From: an uncultured Alphaproteobacteria bacterium
GTDB lineage: Bacteria > Pseudomonadota > Alphaproteobacteria > Rhizobiales > Ancalomicrobiaceae
Assembly: GCA_937892955.1 (NCBI GenBank)
Contig: CALBKH010000020.1
Span: 1 to 12,699 of the forward strand
Length of the DNA stretch: 12,699 bases
Direction of reading: 5' to 3'
The notes under the pieces were generated by a model, which did not search any database, was not told the origin of the DNA, and saw only the letters and a program-made list of their open reading frames with translations. How positions within the stretch are numbered: position 1 is the stretch's first letter; every line of letters starts with the position of its first letter. Below are positions 1-6,974 of the stretch, one piece after another. The position numbers and the translations under genes are program-made.

Positions 1-1
1 G

Positions 2-775
2 ACCGAAACCGCAGCCGCGGCCGAACCGCCGAAGGCCGCCGCCGCTCCGCGGGTCGAGCCCGCGGCGCCCGCTCCCGTGCGTACCCCGCCGCCGCCAAAG
101 CCGGCGAAACCGCCCGTCGCGGAACCGGCTCCGTCGCCCGTCGCCGAAGCGCCGAAGCCGGTCGTCGAGCCGCCGAAGCCGAGCAAGCCGGAAGCCACGG
201 AACGGCCGGCGGCCGAGCCGGCCGCGCCGGTCCGCCCGGCGGCACAGCCGAAGGCCGAGGAAGCTCCGCGTCTCGCCCCCGTCACCGCGGTGGCCGCTGC
301 GGCGAGCGCCGCGGTCGCCGCCGAAGTCGTCGCGCCCAAGGCACCGGCACGCCCGGTCTCCGATCAGGTCTCGATCGCCGACCAGATCGAACGCGCCCTC
401 TCCGATCTCGCCGTCGCTCCGGCCGCGCCGGCACCGGCGTCGGGACCGGAGATCGATCTTCTCTCCGAACTCGACCTCGTCGTCTCGTCGCCCGAACCGG
501 AGCGCACACCGCCGCCGGCCGCCGCCGAGCCCACAGTCGCTCCGAAGATGGAACCGCCGGTCGAGGCCCACACCGAAGCGCCGCAGAGCGAGGTCGCTCC
601 GCCGAGCGAGCCCGCCCCGCCGGTCGAGTTGGTGGACGAACCCACCGAAGCGCCCGCCGAGGAGGCCCCGCCGGTCGCACCGCCCGTCTCCGTGCCCGGC
701 CAGATGCACATCGACGAACTCGAAGAAGAGATGGCACGCCTTCTCGCCGAGATCTCCGGACAACCGCGGCGATGA
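2..775 (+). CDS. fliO: Flagellar biosynthesis protein FliO-like, 3' part only (Pro/Ala-rich tail)
   Basis: The frame is open from the first bases, so the gene begins upstream and the GTG at 77 is probably not the start. The visible ~257 residues are almost all Pro/Ala/Glu/Val and look disordered. Two patches break this: residues around DQVSIADQIERALSDL (about 358-405) and EIDLLSELDLVV (about 450-483). The last 25 residues contain an acidic helix, ELEEEMARLLAEISG. The gene overlaps fliP by 4 nt (ATGA at 772-775). FliO is a small membrane protein that helps assemble the FliP ring of the flagellar export gate, and fliO directly precedes fliP in many genomes. I recall alphaproteobacterial FliO proteins with long Pro-rich tails ending in an EEEMARLL-type helix. 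The membrane segment and FliO domain lie outside the window, so the name rests on position and tail. It could be another Pro-rich protein. Confidence 0.68.
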   Translation, partial: TETAAAAEPPKAAAAPRVEPAAPAPVRTPPPPKPAKPPVAEPAPSPVAEAPKPVVEPPKPSKPEATERPAAEPAAPVRPAAQPKAEEAPRLAPVTAVAAAASAAVAAEVVAPKAPARPVSDQVSIADQIERALSDLAVAPAAPAPASGPEIDLLSELDLVVSSPEPERTPPPAAAEPTVAPKMEPPVEAHTEAPQSEVAPPSEPAPPVELVDEPTEAPAEEAPPVAPPVSVPGQMHIDELEEEMARLLAEISGQPRR

Positions 776-1671
776 CCGCTCCGGCCGACGACGCCCGTGA
801 CGCCGACCACGCCCCGCTCGTCGCGTCCGCCGACGCGTGCGGAATCGCGGCCGGCATCGGGCACGTGGCGGCCGGAGCCGGTGTCCGGCACGTGGCGGCC
901 GGAGCCGGTGTCTGGCGCGTGGCGGCCGGAGCCGCCGGCAGGGCGACGCTTCTCGCCTTCTTCCTCGCCCTCGCCGGGCTGCTGCTCGGCGTCGGCCCGG
1001 TGTCGGCGCAGGACATCTCGATCAACTTCGGTACCGGCACCAGCGTCTCCGAGCGCGCCGTCCAACTGGTGGCGCTGATCACGCTGCTGTCGATCGCCCC
1101 GTCGATCGTCGTGATGGTGACCAGCTTCACCCGTATCGTCGTGGTGCTGTCGCTGCTCAGGACCGCCATCGGCCTGCAGACCGCACCACCCAACTCGGTG
1201 ATGGTGTCGCTGGCGGTCTTCCTCACCGCCTTCGTCATGGCGCCGACCTTCACCCGTGCCTACGACGAGGCGATCAAGCCCTTGACCGAGAATTCGATCG
1301 AACTCGATCAGGCCTACGAGCGCGCCACCCCGCCGTTCCACGAATTCATGCGCTCCCAGGTGCGCGAGAAGGACGTCGCCCTCTTCCTCGAACTCGCCCG
1401 CACCGCTCCGCCCGAGAAGCCCGAGGATCTGAGCCTCAGGGTGCTGATCCCCGCCTTCATGATCTCGGAGCTGCGCCGCGCCTTCGAGATCGGCTTCCTG
1501 CTCTACCTGCCCTTCTTGGTGATCGACCTCGTCGTCGCCTCGATCCTCATGTCGATGGGCATGATGATGCTGCCGCCGGCGACCATCTCGCTGCCGTTCA
1601 AACTGATCTTCTTCGTCCTGGTCGACGGCTGGAATCTGGTGGCCGGGAGCCTGGTCAAGAGCTTCGGGTGA
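772..1671 (+). CDS. fliP: Flagellar export gate protein FliP
   Basis: FliP forms the pentameric core of the type III export gate with FliQ and FliR in the inner membrane. The 299-residue product matches FliP throughout from residue 80: SIVVMVTSFTRIVVVLSLLR (111-130), a second membrane segment ending AFVMAP (153-158), IPAFMISELRRAFEIGF (226-242) and the closing run LPPATISLPFKLIFFVLVDGW (267-287). Three consecutive Met (264-266) match the gasket Met residues known in FliP. A signal-peptide core at 58-75 is followed by a likely cleavage after VSA (79). The mature part is then 220 residues, the usual FliP size. The first 57 residues are unusual: they include a 9-residue repeat. The ATG at 772 overlaps the upstream stop, which favours translational coupling. 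In-frame GTG codons at 865, 892 and 919 would give a more normal signal peptide, so the true start is uncertain. Confidence 0.96.
   Translation: MTAPADDARDADHAPLVASADACGIAAGIGHVAAGAGVRHVAAGAGVWRVAAGAAGRATLLAFFLALAGLLLGVGPVSAQDISINFGTGTSVSERAVQLVALITLLSIAPSIVVMVTSFTRIVVVLSLLRTAIGLQTAPPNSVMVSLAVFLTAFVMAPTFTRAYDEAIKPLTENSIELDQAYERATPPFHEFMRSQVREKDVALFLELARTAPPEKPEDLSLRVLIPAFMISELRRAFEIGFLLYLPFLVIDLVVASILMSMGMMMLPPATISLPFKLIFFVLVDGWNLVAGSLVKSFG
861..941 (+). repeat. 27-bp tandem repeat, about 2.75 copies, inside the fliP 5' end
   Basis: Units lie at 861-887, 888-914 and 915-941. The first two differ at one base. The third matches for about its first 20 bases with one change (A to G), then diverges. 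The unit is a multiple of three and in frame with fliP, giving HVAAGAGVR, HVAAGAGVW and RVAAGAAGR (residues 31-57) just before the signal-peptide core. Each unit carries an in-frame GTG (865, 892, 919). Copy-number change would alter the N-terminus without shifting frame. Confidence 0.93.
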
Positions 1672-1677
1672 AGCCGA

Positions 1678-1696
1678 GGCGCGCCACGGGCGCGCC
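1678..1696. terminator. Hairpin between convergent fliP and the large TPR gene
   Basis: Two copies of the self-complementary octamer GGCGCGCC (1678-1685 and 1689-1696) are separated by ACG. They can form an 8-bp all-GC stem with a 3-nt loop. It sits 6 nt after the fliP stop and 4 nt beyond the stop of the minus-strand gene. It has no T-run on either side, so a bidirectional terminator or 3'-end stabiliser is an inference from structure and position. Confidence 0.5.
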
Positions 1697-1700
1697 CACC

Positions 1701-4700
1701 TCAATGCCCGGCCTTCTTCTCCTCCGCCTTCGGCGAGGCGGTGGCGCCGGGATCGGCCGCGGCGACCTGCGCCGGCTTCTTCGACGCGCCCTTGTCCGGA
1801 TCGACCTTGGCTTCCGGCTTGGCCGGGACTGCGGGCTTCGGCGCCTCGGGGACCGGATCGGGCGCCACCGTCGTCGCCTTGGGATCGAGGTATTGCGCCC
1901 GGTATTCCTCGAGGAAGCGCCGCATCGTGTCGACCGAGGCGATCTCCTTGGCGATGGAGCGGAACTCGCTGCCCTGGCTCTGGATCGGCCGGGTCACGAC
2001 GTCGAAGGTGTGGGCGTTCGGGCTGTCGGCCATCTTGGCCATGAACTTGCCGCGCAGCCGCTCGAGCTGAAGCTGGTCGTTGGCCAGCGCATAGGCGATC
2101 GCCGTTCGGAGCACGTCCTGACGGTCCTGATCGTCGAGCGGCATCCGGTCGGACCAGCGCCCGCCGAGCATCGCCTCGAGCCGCTCGCCGGCCTCGCGCC
2201 ACCGCTTCGCCTTCCACAGGATGTCGGCCTTGAGGCGCAGCGCGTCGTTGCCGGAAAGCGACGACAGAAGCTCGAGCGCGGTCTCGAAGCGGCCCGAATC
2301 GGCCATCGCCCGGACCTCCACCAGACGGCGCTGACGCTCCAGGCTGAGCGGCAGCTGCGACTGGCGCGTCTTGTTGAGGACCGCGAGCGCCTTGTCGGGC
2401 TTGCGGTCGAGCAGATGGACGACCGCGAGATCGGCGGCGATCTGCGCCCGCGCCGCGCCCTTGAGCCGGTTGTCGACCTGATAGGAGAGGAGCTCGGCCG
2501 CCTGCGGCAGGAGGTCGACGGCGACCAGCCGATCGGCGAGCTTGCGCACCACCTCGTCGCCGCGACGGCCGATCGGCACCAGTTCGCGGAAGTCGTAGTA
2601 GAGCGCCAGCGCCTCGACGGGCTGTAGCGCCTTGTCGGCATCGTCGAGATAGAGGGCGAGGAAGCGCTGGCCCATCTCATCCTGGAGGAGCCGCGTCGTC
2701 TCCGAATTCGGCGCCACCATCAAGGCCGAGCGCATCGACTGGAAGGCGTCGCGATACTGGCCGCCGTCGGCCAACAGTCCGGCGAGGAAGCGCAATGTGC
2801 GCAGTTCGATCTCGTCGCCGCGCCACCCGAAGGCGAGCGACTTCATCCGATCGATCGCCTCCTCCCGGCTGATCCGGCCGTCGCGCTTGAGCGCCCGGGT
2901 CTCGCGATAGTCGGCCTCCGCCTGCGCCCGCCGGTCGCCGGTCGCCCGCGCACGGCTCCATCGCGTCGCCGCGTCCTCGGTGCGCCCGCCGGCGTCGGCC
3001 AGCCGCGCCTGCAGGTTCTCGAACCGGCCGGCGAGATCCGAGGTGAGCGATTCCGTCTCGATCTCGGCGAGGCGGGCTTCGCCGTTGCCGAAATCGTTGA
3101 GTTCGATCGCCGCTTCCGCCGCGGCGAGATTGAACAGGTTCTGGATCGGCCGCGGATAGGCGCCGAGCACACCGGTCGCCTTGAGGGCGTTCTCGCGTGC
3201 TTCGTCCCACTTGGCCTGATCGGAGGCGGCGATCGTCCGCCACAGCGCCCCGTCGGAATTCTCCTGCACCTCGGAACGGCTCAACGCCTCCCGCGCCTGG
3301 GCGCCGCGACCGGCCAGCGCCTGCGCCGCACCGTAGAGCACGATGAAGCCGGGATCGGTGATCGCACCCGGCTCTTCCTGTGCCAGGATGCGCAACTGGG
3401 CGAGCGCCTCCGGTGCGAAACGGTGACCGATGTAGAACTCGGCGAGATCGATCCGCGCCTGTCGACGCGCACCGTCGCGGGTTTCGATCACCGCCTTGAG
3501 AAGCTCTCGCGCCCGGTCTTCGAAACCGGGCGCATCGGAGCGGTCGAACGTGGCGGGGTCGACCGGAATGCGGTGGATCCCGGTCTGGGTCCTGGGGAGC
3601 GGTCCGTCGGACCGGTCGTAGCTTCCCGTCGACAGACTGAGCCCTCGCTCCTTGCCGATGGTCACGACGCTGTTCTCGAGCGTCACCTGCAGATCGTCAC
3701 CGTGCGGAATCAGGGCGATACCGTGCGCCGAAGGCAGGGTTTCGACGTCGACGAAGGTCTGCACCTTCAAGAGGCCCCGCGCCGGTCCATGGGCGGTCAC
3801 CACCGAGATGCGGTCACCGACATCCGGGTCGGTGATGTCGTGTACGGTGCCACCGTCGGGTAGATCGATCTTGAGCGAAGCGTTGCCGTCGGCCCGGACG
3901 TGGCGCCGCATCTTCAGCGGACGCGACGGTTCGAGCACCATCTCGCCGATGGTCAGAACCCAACTGTTGCCGTCGGCGCCGAGCGTCGTCAGGAGCGGTT
4001 CGGTGAGCCGGATGCGCAGCGCCTGCCAACCGTTCGAGCGCACCAGGGCGACCTTGTGGGCGAGCGGCCCGAGATTGGGAGCGACCGCCTCGATGTCGAT
4101 CACCTCGTCGGTGTCGAACACCACCCACAGCGTCTCGTCGCGCTTGAAGGCGGCGCCGGCGATCCGCGCCGGGAAGGGGAAGTTCATCCGCACGATGTTG
4201 CCGATGCGCTTGGCCTCGACCCGGACCGGCAGCCGCTCGCCCACCGCGCGACGCGGCACCGCCACCGCCGGCAGTTCACCGGCCGGCGCATCCGAGACGA
4301 CGGCCATCGGCGACCCTCCCGGAGGGTCGACCGGCTTCGGCGCGGCATCGCCCGCCGGCAACGCGGTCTCCCGGGTCCGCACCATCGCATCGGCGGCCGG
4401 AGCGGCGGGTTCCGGCTTCGGCGCCGGTGCGGCCGGGGCCGCCGCCGCCGGCATCGCCCTCGCAGCGGGCTCGGGCGCGGCGATCGAAACCGGAGGCGTC
4501 GCCGCCGGGGCCGCCTTCGCCGGCGCGGGCGCCGGCCGAGAAGCCGTCGGCTCCATCGGGGCCTCGGCGGCCGGCACCACCGCCCGGCCTTGCGGTTCCG
4601 CCTCCGACGCCGGAGAAACGCCCGGCAGCGCGATCCGGTCGCGACCCTTTCCGGCGCCCTCGTTGAGAACCCTGCGCACCGCCGCCTCGCCGGGATTGGT

Positions 4701-5576
4701 CGGCGGACCCGAATGAACGATGTCGACGACATAGGTGTCGGCGTCGCGGAAGCCGCGCACGTCGGCATCGTGCGCCACCGTGAACACCACCTTGAGCCTG
4801 TCGTCGGCCCCGTCGGCGAAGACCTCCTTCAGCCCCGGGATCGGGTCGAGGTCGATCTGCGACAGGTCGATCTTGGCGGAGTGATTGAAGACGACGGTGA
4901 CGCGGTCGTCCTCGCGCGACATCTTGGTGTCGAACGGCAGGTTCCAGCCGAAGGAGAAGCGCGAGAAGGTCGGCAACCGGCCGATACGGAAATCGAGACG
5001 CGGCTGGATACGGTTGCCCGAGCGCGCCAGTTCCGCCTCGCGCGCCTTGCGCATCGCCTCTTCGGCGCGCTTGGCCAGTTCCGCGACCACCTCCGGCGGC
5101 AGCGGCGGCGGTGCGCCCGTCCACTTCTGCGGCAGGAAGTCGACGAAGAGCTTCTCGCCGGCCTCCATCGTGTTGACCTTGACCTGGCGGGCGAGCGCCA
5201 TGCGCAGACCGTGACCGCCGGGATCGCGCCGCGCCACCGTGACATAGGGCGTCAACGTCGCCACCGCCCGCTCGACATCGATCGCCACCGGCTCGACGAA
5301 GTCGAGGACCAGCACGCCGTTCGACATGCGGCTGTTGAACTGCGGCACGAGTTTGCGATCACGGAACGTGATGACCAGACGGCCGAAGCCCTTCTCGAGC
5401 GTCGCCTCGGCATCCGCGGCGCGGTCTTCCGCCGAGGCCGGCGCGGCCGTGACCGTGGCGGCGAGCAGAACGACGAGGAGTGCGACCGCCGCGGACACCG
5501 CCGCGACGCCGGCCCGGCGCACACGACGCCGGACGATCGTCCGATCCGAAAAGAAAGACGCGATACGCGAGAACAC
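1701..5576 (-). CDS. Large secreted or membrane-anchored protein with beta-rich repeats and TPR-like helices, flagellum-linked
   Basis: The 1291-residue product has no name I recognise. Residues 1-20 are basic, 23-44 are hydrophobic, and an A-S-A site at about 47-49 suits signal peptidase. Next come two related beta-rich units (about 63-150 and 191-288), each with an alternating hydrophobic core ending in a VDF/VDI strand, joined by a Pro-Leu-Pro-Pro/helical link (157-186). A Pro/Ala-rich linker fills about 289-445. Two further beta units occupy about 446-548 and 552-648. Residues about 683-1226 are helical with TPR-like repeats, clearest at 931-959 and 1089-1136, and a Pro/Lys/Ala tail follows. 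The beta units resemble AMIN-like envelope domains, which is a weak impression. The only usable start is GTG at 5574-5576: a stop lies upstream in frame with no other start between, and the ribosome site is poor. It lies downstream of motE with a 97-nt gap. I infer a periplasmic flagellar accessory or motor scaffold, possibly a MotE client. Confidence 0.88.
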   Translation of the reverse strand: MFSRIASFFSDRTIVRRRVRRAGVAAVSAAVALLVVLLAATVTAAPASAEDRAADAEATLEKGFGRLVITFRDRKLVPQFNSRMSNGVLVLDFVEPVAIDVERAVATLTPYVTVARRDPGGHGLRMALARQVKVNTMEAGEKLFVDFLPQKWTGAPPPLPPEVVAELAKRAEEAMRKAREAELARSGNRIQPRLDFRIGRLPTFSRFSFGWNLPFDTKMSREDDRVTVVFNHSAKIDLSQIDLDPIPGLKEVFADGADDRLKVVFTVAHDADVRGFRDADTYVVDIVHSGPPTNPGEAAVRRVLNEGAGKGRDRIALPGVSPASEAEPQGRAVVPAAEAPMEPTASRPAPAPAKAAPAATPPVSIAAPEPAARAMPAAAAPAAPAPKPEPAAPAADAMVRTRETALPAGDAAPKPVDPPGGSPMAVVSDAPAGELPAVAVPRRAVGERLPVRVEAKRIGNIVRMNFPFPARIAGAAFKRDETLWVVFDTDEVIDIEAVAPNLGPLAHKVALVRSNGWQALRIRLTEPLLTTLGADGNSWVLTIGEMVLEPSRPLKMRRHVRADGNASLKIDLPDGGTVHDITDPDVGDRISVVTAHGPARGLLKVQTFVDVETLPSAHGIALIPHGDDLQVTLENSVVTIGKERGLSLSTGSYDRSDGPLPRTQTGIHRIPVDPATFDRSDAPGFEDRARELLKAVIETRDGARRQARIDLAEFYIGHRFAPEALAQLRILAQEEPGAITDPGFIVLYGAAQALAGRGAQAREALSRSEVQENSDGALWRTIAASDQAKWDEARENALKATGVLGAYPRPIQNLFNLAAAEAAIELNDFGNGEARLAEIETESLTSDLAGRFENLQARLADAGGRTEDAATRWSRARATGDRRAQAEADYRETRALKRDGRISREEAIDRMKSLAFGWRGDEIELRTLRFLAGLLADGGQYRDAFQSMRSALMVAPNSETTRLLQDEMGQRFLALYLDDADKALQPVEALALYYDFRELVPIGRRGDEVVRKLADRLVAVDLLPQAAELLSYQVDNRLKGAARAQIAADLAVVHLLDRKPDKALAVLNKTRQSQLPLSLERQRRLVEVRAMADSGRFETALELLSSLSGNDALRLKADILWKAKRWREAGERLEAMLGGRWSDRMPLDDQDRQDVLRTAIAYALANDQLQLERLRGKFMAKMADSPNAHTFDVVTRPIQSQGSEFRSIAKEIASVDTMRRFLEEYRAQYLDPKATTVAPDPVPEAPKPAVPAKPEAKVDPDKGASKKPAQVAAADPGATASPKAEEKKAGH

Positions 5577-5673
5577 GGTCGACGATCCAGCCGCAAACGA
5601 ATGGACCGAGGCTAGGTGATCGCGGTGAACAGGCGGTTAAGTGCGCCGGCGCGCTCGTCGAACGGCGGCGAGA

Positions 5674-6462
5674 TCAGCCGCTGCGGCCCTGGATCTTCGG
5701 CAGGACGTGCTGCGCGGGCGCGACTTCCGCTCCCCGCCTGTTGGCGAGTTCCACCGTCAGCTTCTCCGCCTGCTCGGCCGACATCTTGGCGACGATGTCG
5801 CCGAGCTTCTTCGGGTTCATCTGCCGACCGAGATCGGCGGCGAGCGCGATGTCGAGCTTGTCGAAGACCCGCGCCGCATCCTTGGCCTTCATCGATTCGT
5901 ACATCTTCACGAGATCGGCGAGCTCCTTGACCTTGGCCTCCTCCTTGGCCTTGGCCGCACCGCCGATCTTGTCCTCGAGGCTCTTCAACTCGTCGACGCG
6001 CTTGCCGATGCGCTCCTCGCTCGCCTTGAGCAGGTCCTCGCGCATCTGCAACGACTGCTCGATCTCCTCGAGTTTTTTGCGCCGCTCCGACAGCTTCTGG
6101 AGGATCTCGAGTTCGGAGAGCAGTTCCTGACCGGCGATCGGCCGCGCCTCCACCGGCTTGTCGCCGCTGACCTTGGTATCGACCTTCGACGGCGTCACCG
6201 AATTCTTCGGATCGGCCGGCGGTGCACCTTCCGCGCCCCCGTGTCCGTCGGCCTTCTTCTCTTCGCCATGACCGCCGCCGCCGGCAGAGCCGGTGACGAT
6301 CATGTCGACCTCCTTGCCGGAGACCGGATCGATGCCGACCACTTCCATACTTCGGCCGCCCGCCATCTTCAGGCGACCGCCCCAGGTGAACTCCGCGACC
6401 TTGAGGCCGAGGAGCGTCACCGCAGCGGCGATCACCAGAGGAAGCAGGCGGACCCGGTTCAT
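5674..6462 (-). CDS. motE: MotE family flagellar motor accessory protein
   Basis: The 262-residue protein has an N-terminal hydrophobic segment (5-20), a Gly/His/Lys-rich low-complexity stretch (59-80), a long charged coiled coil (about 112-190) and a compact helical C-terminal unit (about 178-243). That unit contains MYESMKAKDAARVFDKLD and LGDIVAKMSAEQAEKLTVEL, the MgtE-N-like signature of MotE proteins. In Sinorhizobium MotE is described as a periplasmic chaperone for the motility protein MotC. The N-terminal segment has no obvious cleavage site, so the protein may stay anchored in the inner membrane. The start overlaps the previous stop (ATGA at 6459-6462) behind a GGGAGAGG ribosome site, so it is co-translated with the DUF6468-like gene. 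Family membership is well supported. The client in this organism is unknown and no motC-like gene of normal size is in view. Confidence 0.85.
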   Translation of the reverse strand: MNRVRLLPLVIAAAVTLLGLKVAEFTWGGRLKMAGGRSMEVVGIDPVSGKEVDMIVTGSAGGGGHGEEKKADGHGGAEGAPPADPKNSVTPSKVDTKVSGDKPVEARPIAGQELLSELEILQKLSERRKKLEEIEQSLQMREDLLKASEERIGKRVDELKSLEDKIGGAAKAKEEAKVKELADLVKMYESMKAKDAARVFDKLDIALAADLGRQMNPKKLGDIVAKMSAEQAEKLTVELANRRGAEVAPAQHVLPKIQGRSG

Positions 6463-6974
6463 GCGGCCTCTCCCGTCTGATGGCGCTTCATCTGGCCGAG
6501 GCGGGCGGTCGCTTCGGAGACGCGCGCCCGCAGATCACCGAGTCGGGAAGCGGTGCGCACCTCGGCTTCCGCCGCCACCGGCGCCGGCGCGACCGCGGCC
6601 CGCGTCGCACGCGGCTCGCTCGCCGGCTCGTCGAGCGCCGTTCCGCGCGCCGCCTGCGTGATGCGGATGATGCGGTTGAGCAGCTTCTCGCCCTCACCGA
6701 TCTCCTTCTCGATCTCGCGGGAGAAGAACTCGGCCTCGCGCAGCCGCTGCGCCAGCGACTTGTCGCAGTCCGACGCCGTCTCCTTGAGACCGAGGATGGC
6801 GCGTTCGGCGATCTCGGTGGCGGTGAGCAACTCCGAGATGGTCGCCCGGAGATTGGCCTCGTCGGCGCGCAGGCGCTGCAGCCGGCGGTCGAGCAGGATG
6901 CAGTAGCCGATGGTCAGCACCAGCAACACCGCGACCAGGCCCTCGATGGCGATGTCGATCCACGGGATCATCAT
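6459..6974 (-). CDS. Small membrane coiled-coil protein, DUF6468-like
   Basis: The product is 171 residues: one membrane segment (about 8-27) right after the start, a basic stop-transfer patch (R30, R31, R34, R36), a long amphipathic helix or coiled coil (about 30-110), an Ala/Pro-rich linker (about 116-138) and a short helix (144-163). The reading frame extends upstream inside fliM, but the ATG at 6974 overlaps the fliM stop (ATGA, 6971-6974) and has an AAGGAG site 11 nt before it, so this start is preferred. The product would have a short N-terminus and most of its mass on one side. From memory, proteins named DUF6468 sit between fliM and motE in alphaproteobacteria. I could not check this. 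Double translational coupling to fliM and motE argues for a role at the C-ring/stator interface. The biochemical function is unknown. Confidence 0.8.
   Translation of the reverse strand: MMIPWIDIAIEGLVAVLLVLTIGYCILLDRRLQRLRADEANLRATISELLTATEIAERAILGLKETASDCDKSLAQRLREAEFFSREIEKEIGEGEKLLNRIIRITQAARGTALDEPASEPRATRAAVAPAPVAAEAEVRTASRLGDLRARVSEATARLGQMKRHQTGEAA

Noticed and set aside
364..2217. A 617-codon minus-strand frame antisense to fliO/fliP
   Set aside because: Its composition (His/Gln/Arg/Gly runs) reflects the complement of real codons, and fliP fully explains much of the region.
837..2627. A 596-codon open frame on the plus strand over fliP and the large gene
   Set aside because: It is Arg/Pro/Gly-rich, has no recognisable motif, and lies over fliP and antisense to the large gene. 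It is a typical GC-rich shadow frame.
5590..5606. Possible minus-strand sigma-54 promoter before the large gene (GG and TTTGC elements)
   Set aside because: The GG and GC are 11 nt apart instead of 10 and the -24 element is otherwise poor (CGGTCC), so it is likely chance.
3900..5615. A 571-codon plus-strand frame antisense to the large TPR gene
   Set aside because: Arg-rich shadow; the opposite strand has a signal peptide, regular domains and continuous coding over 1291 codons.
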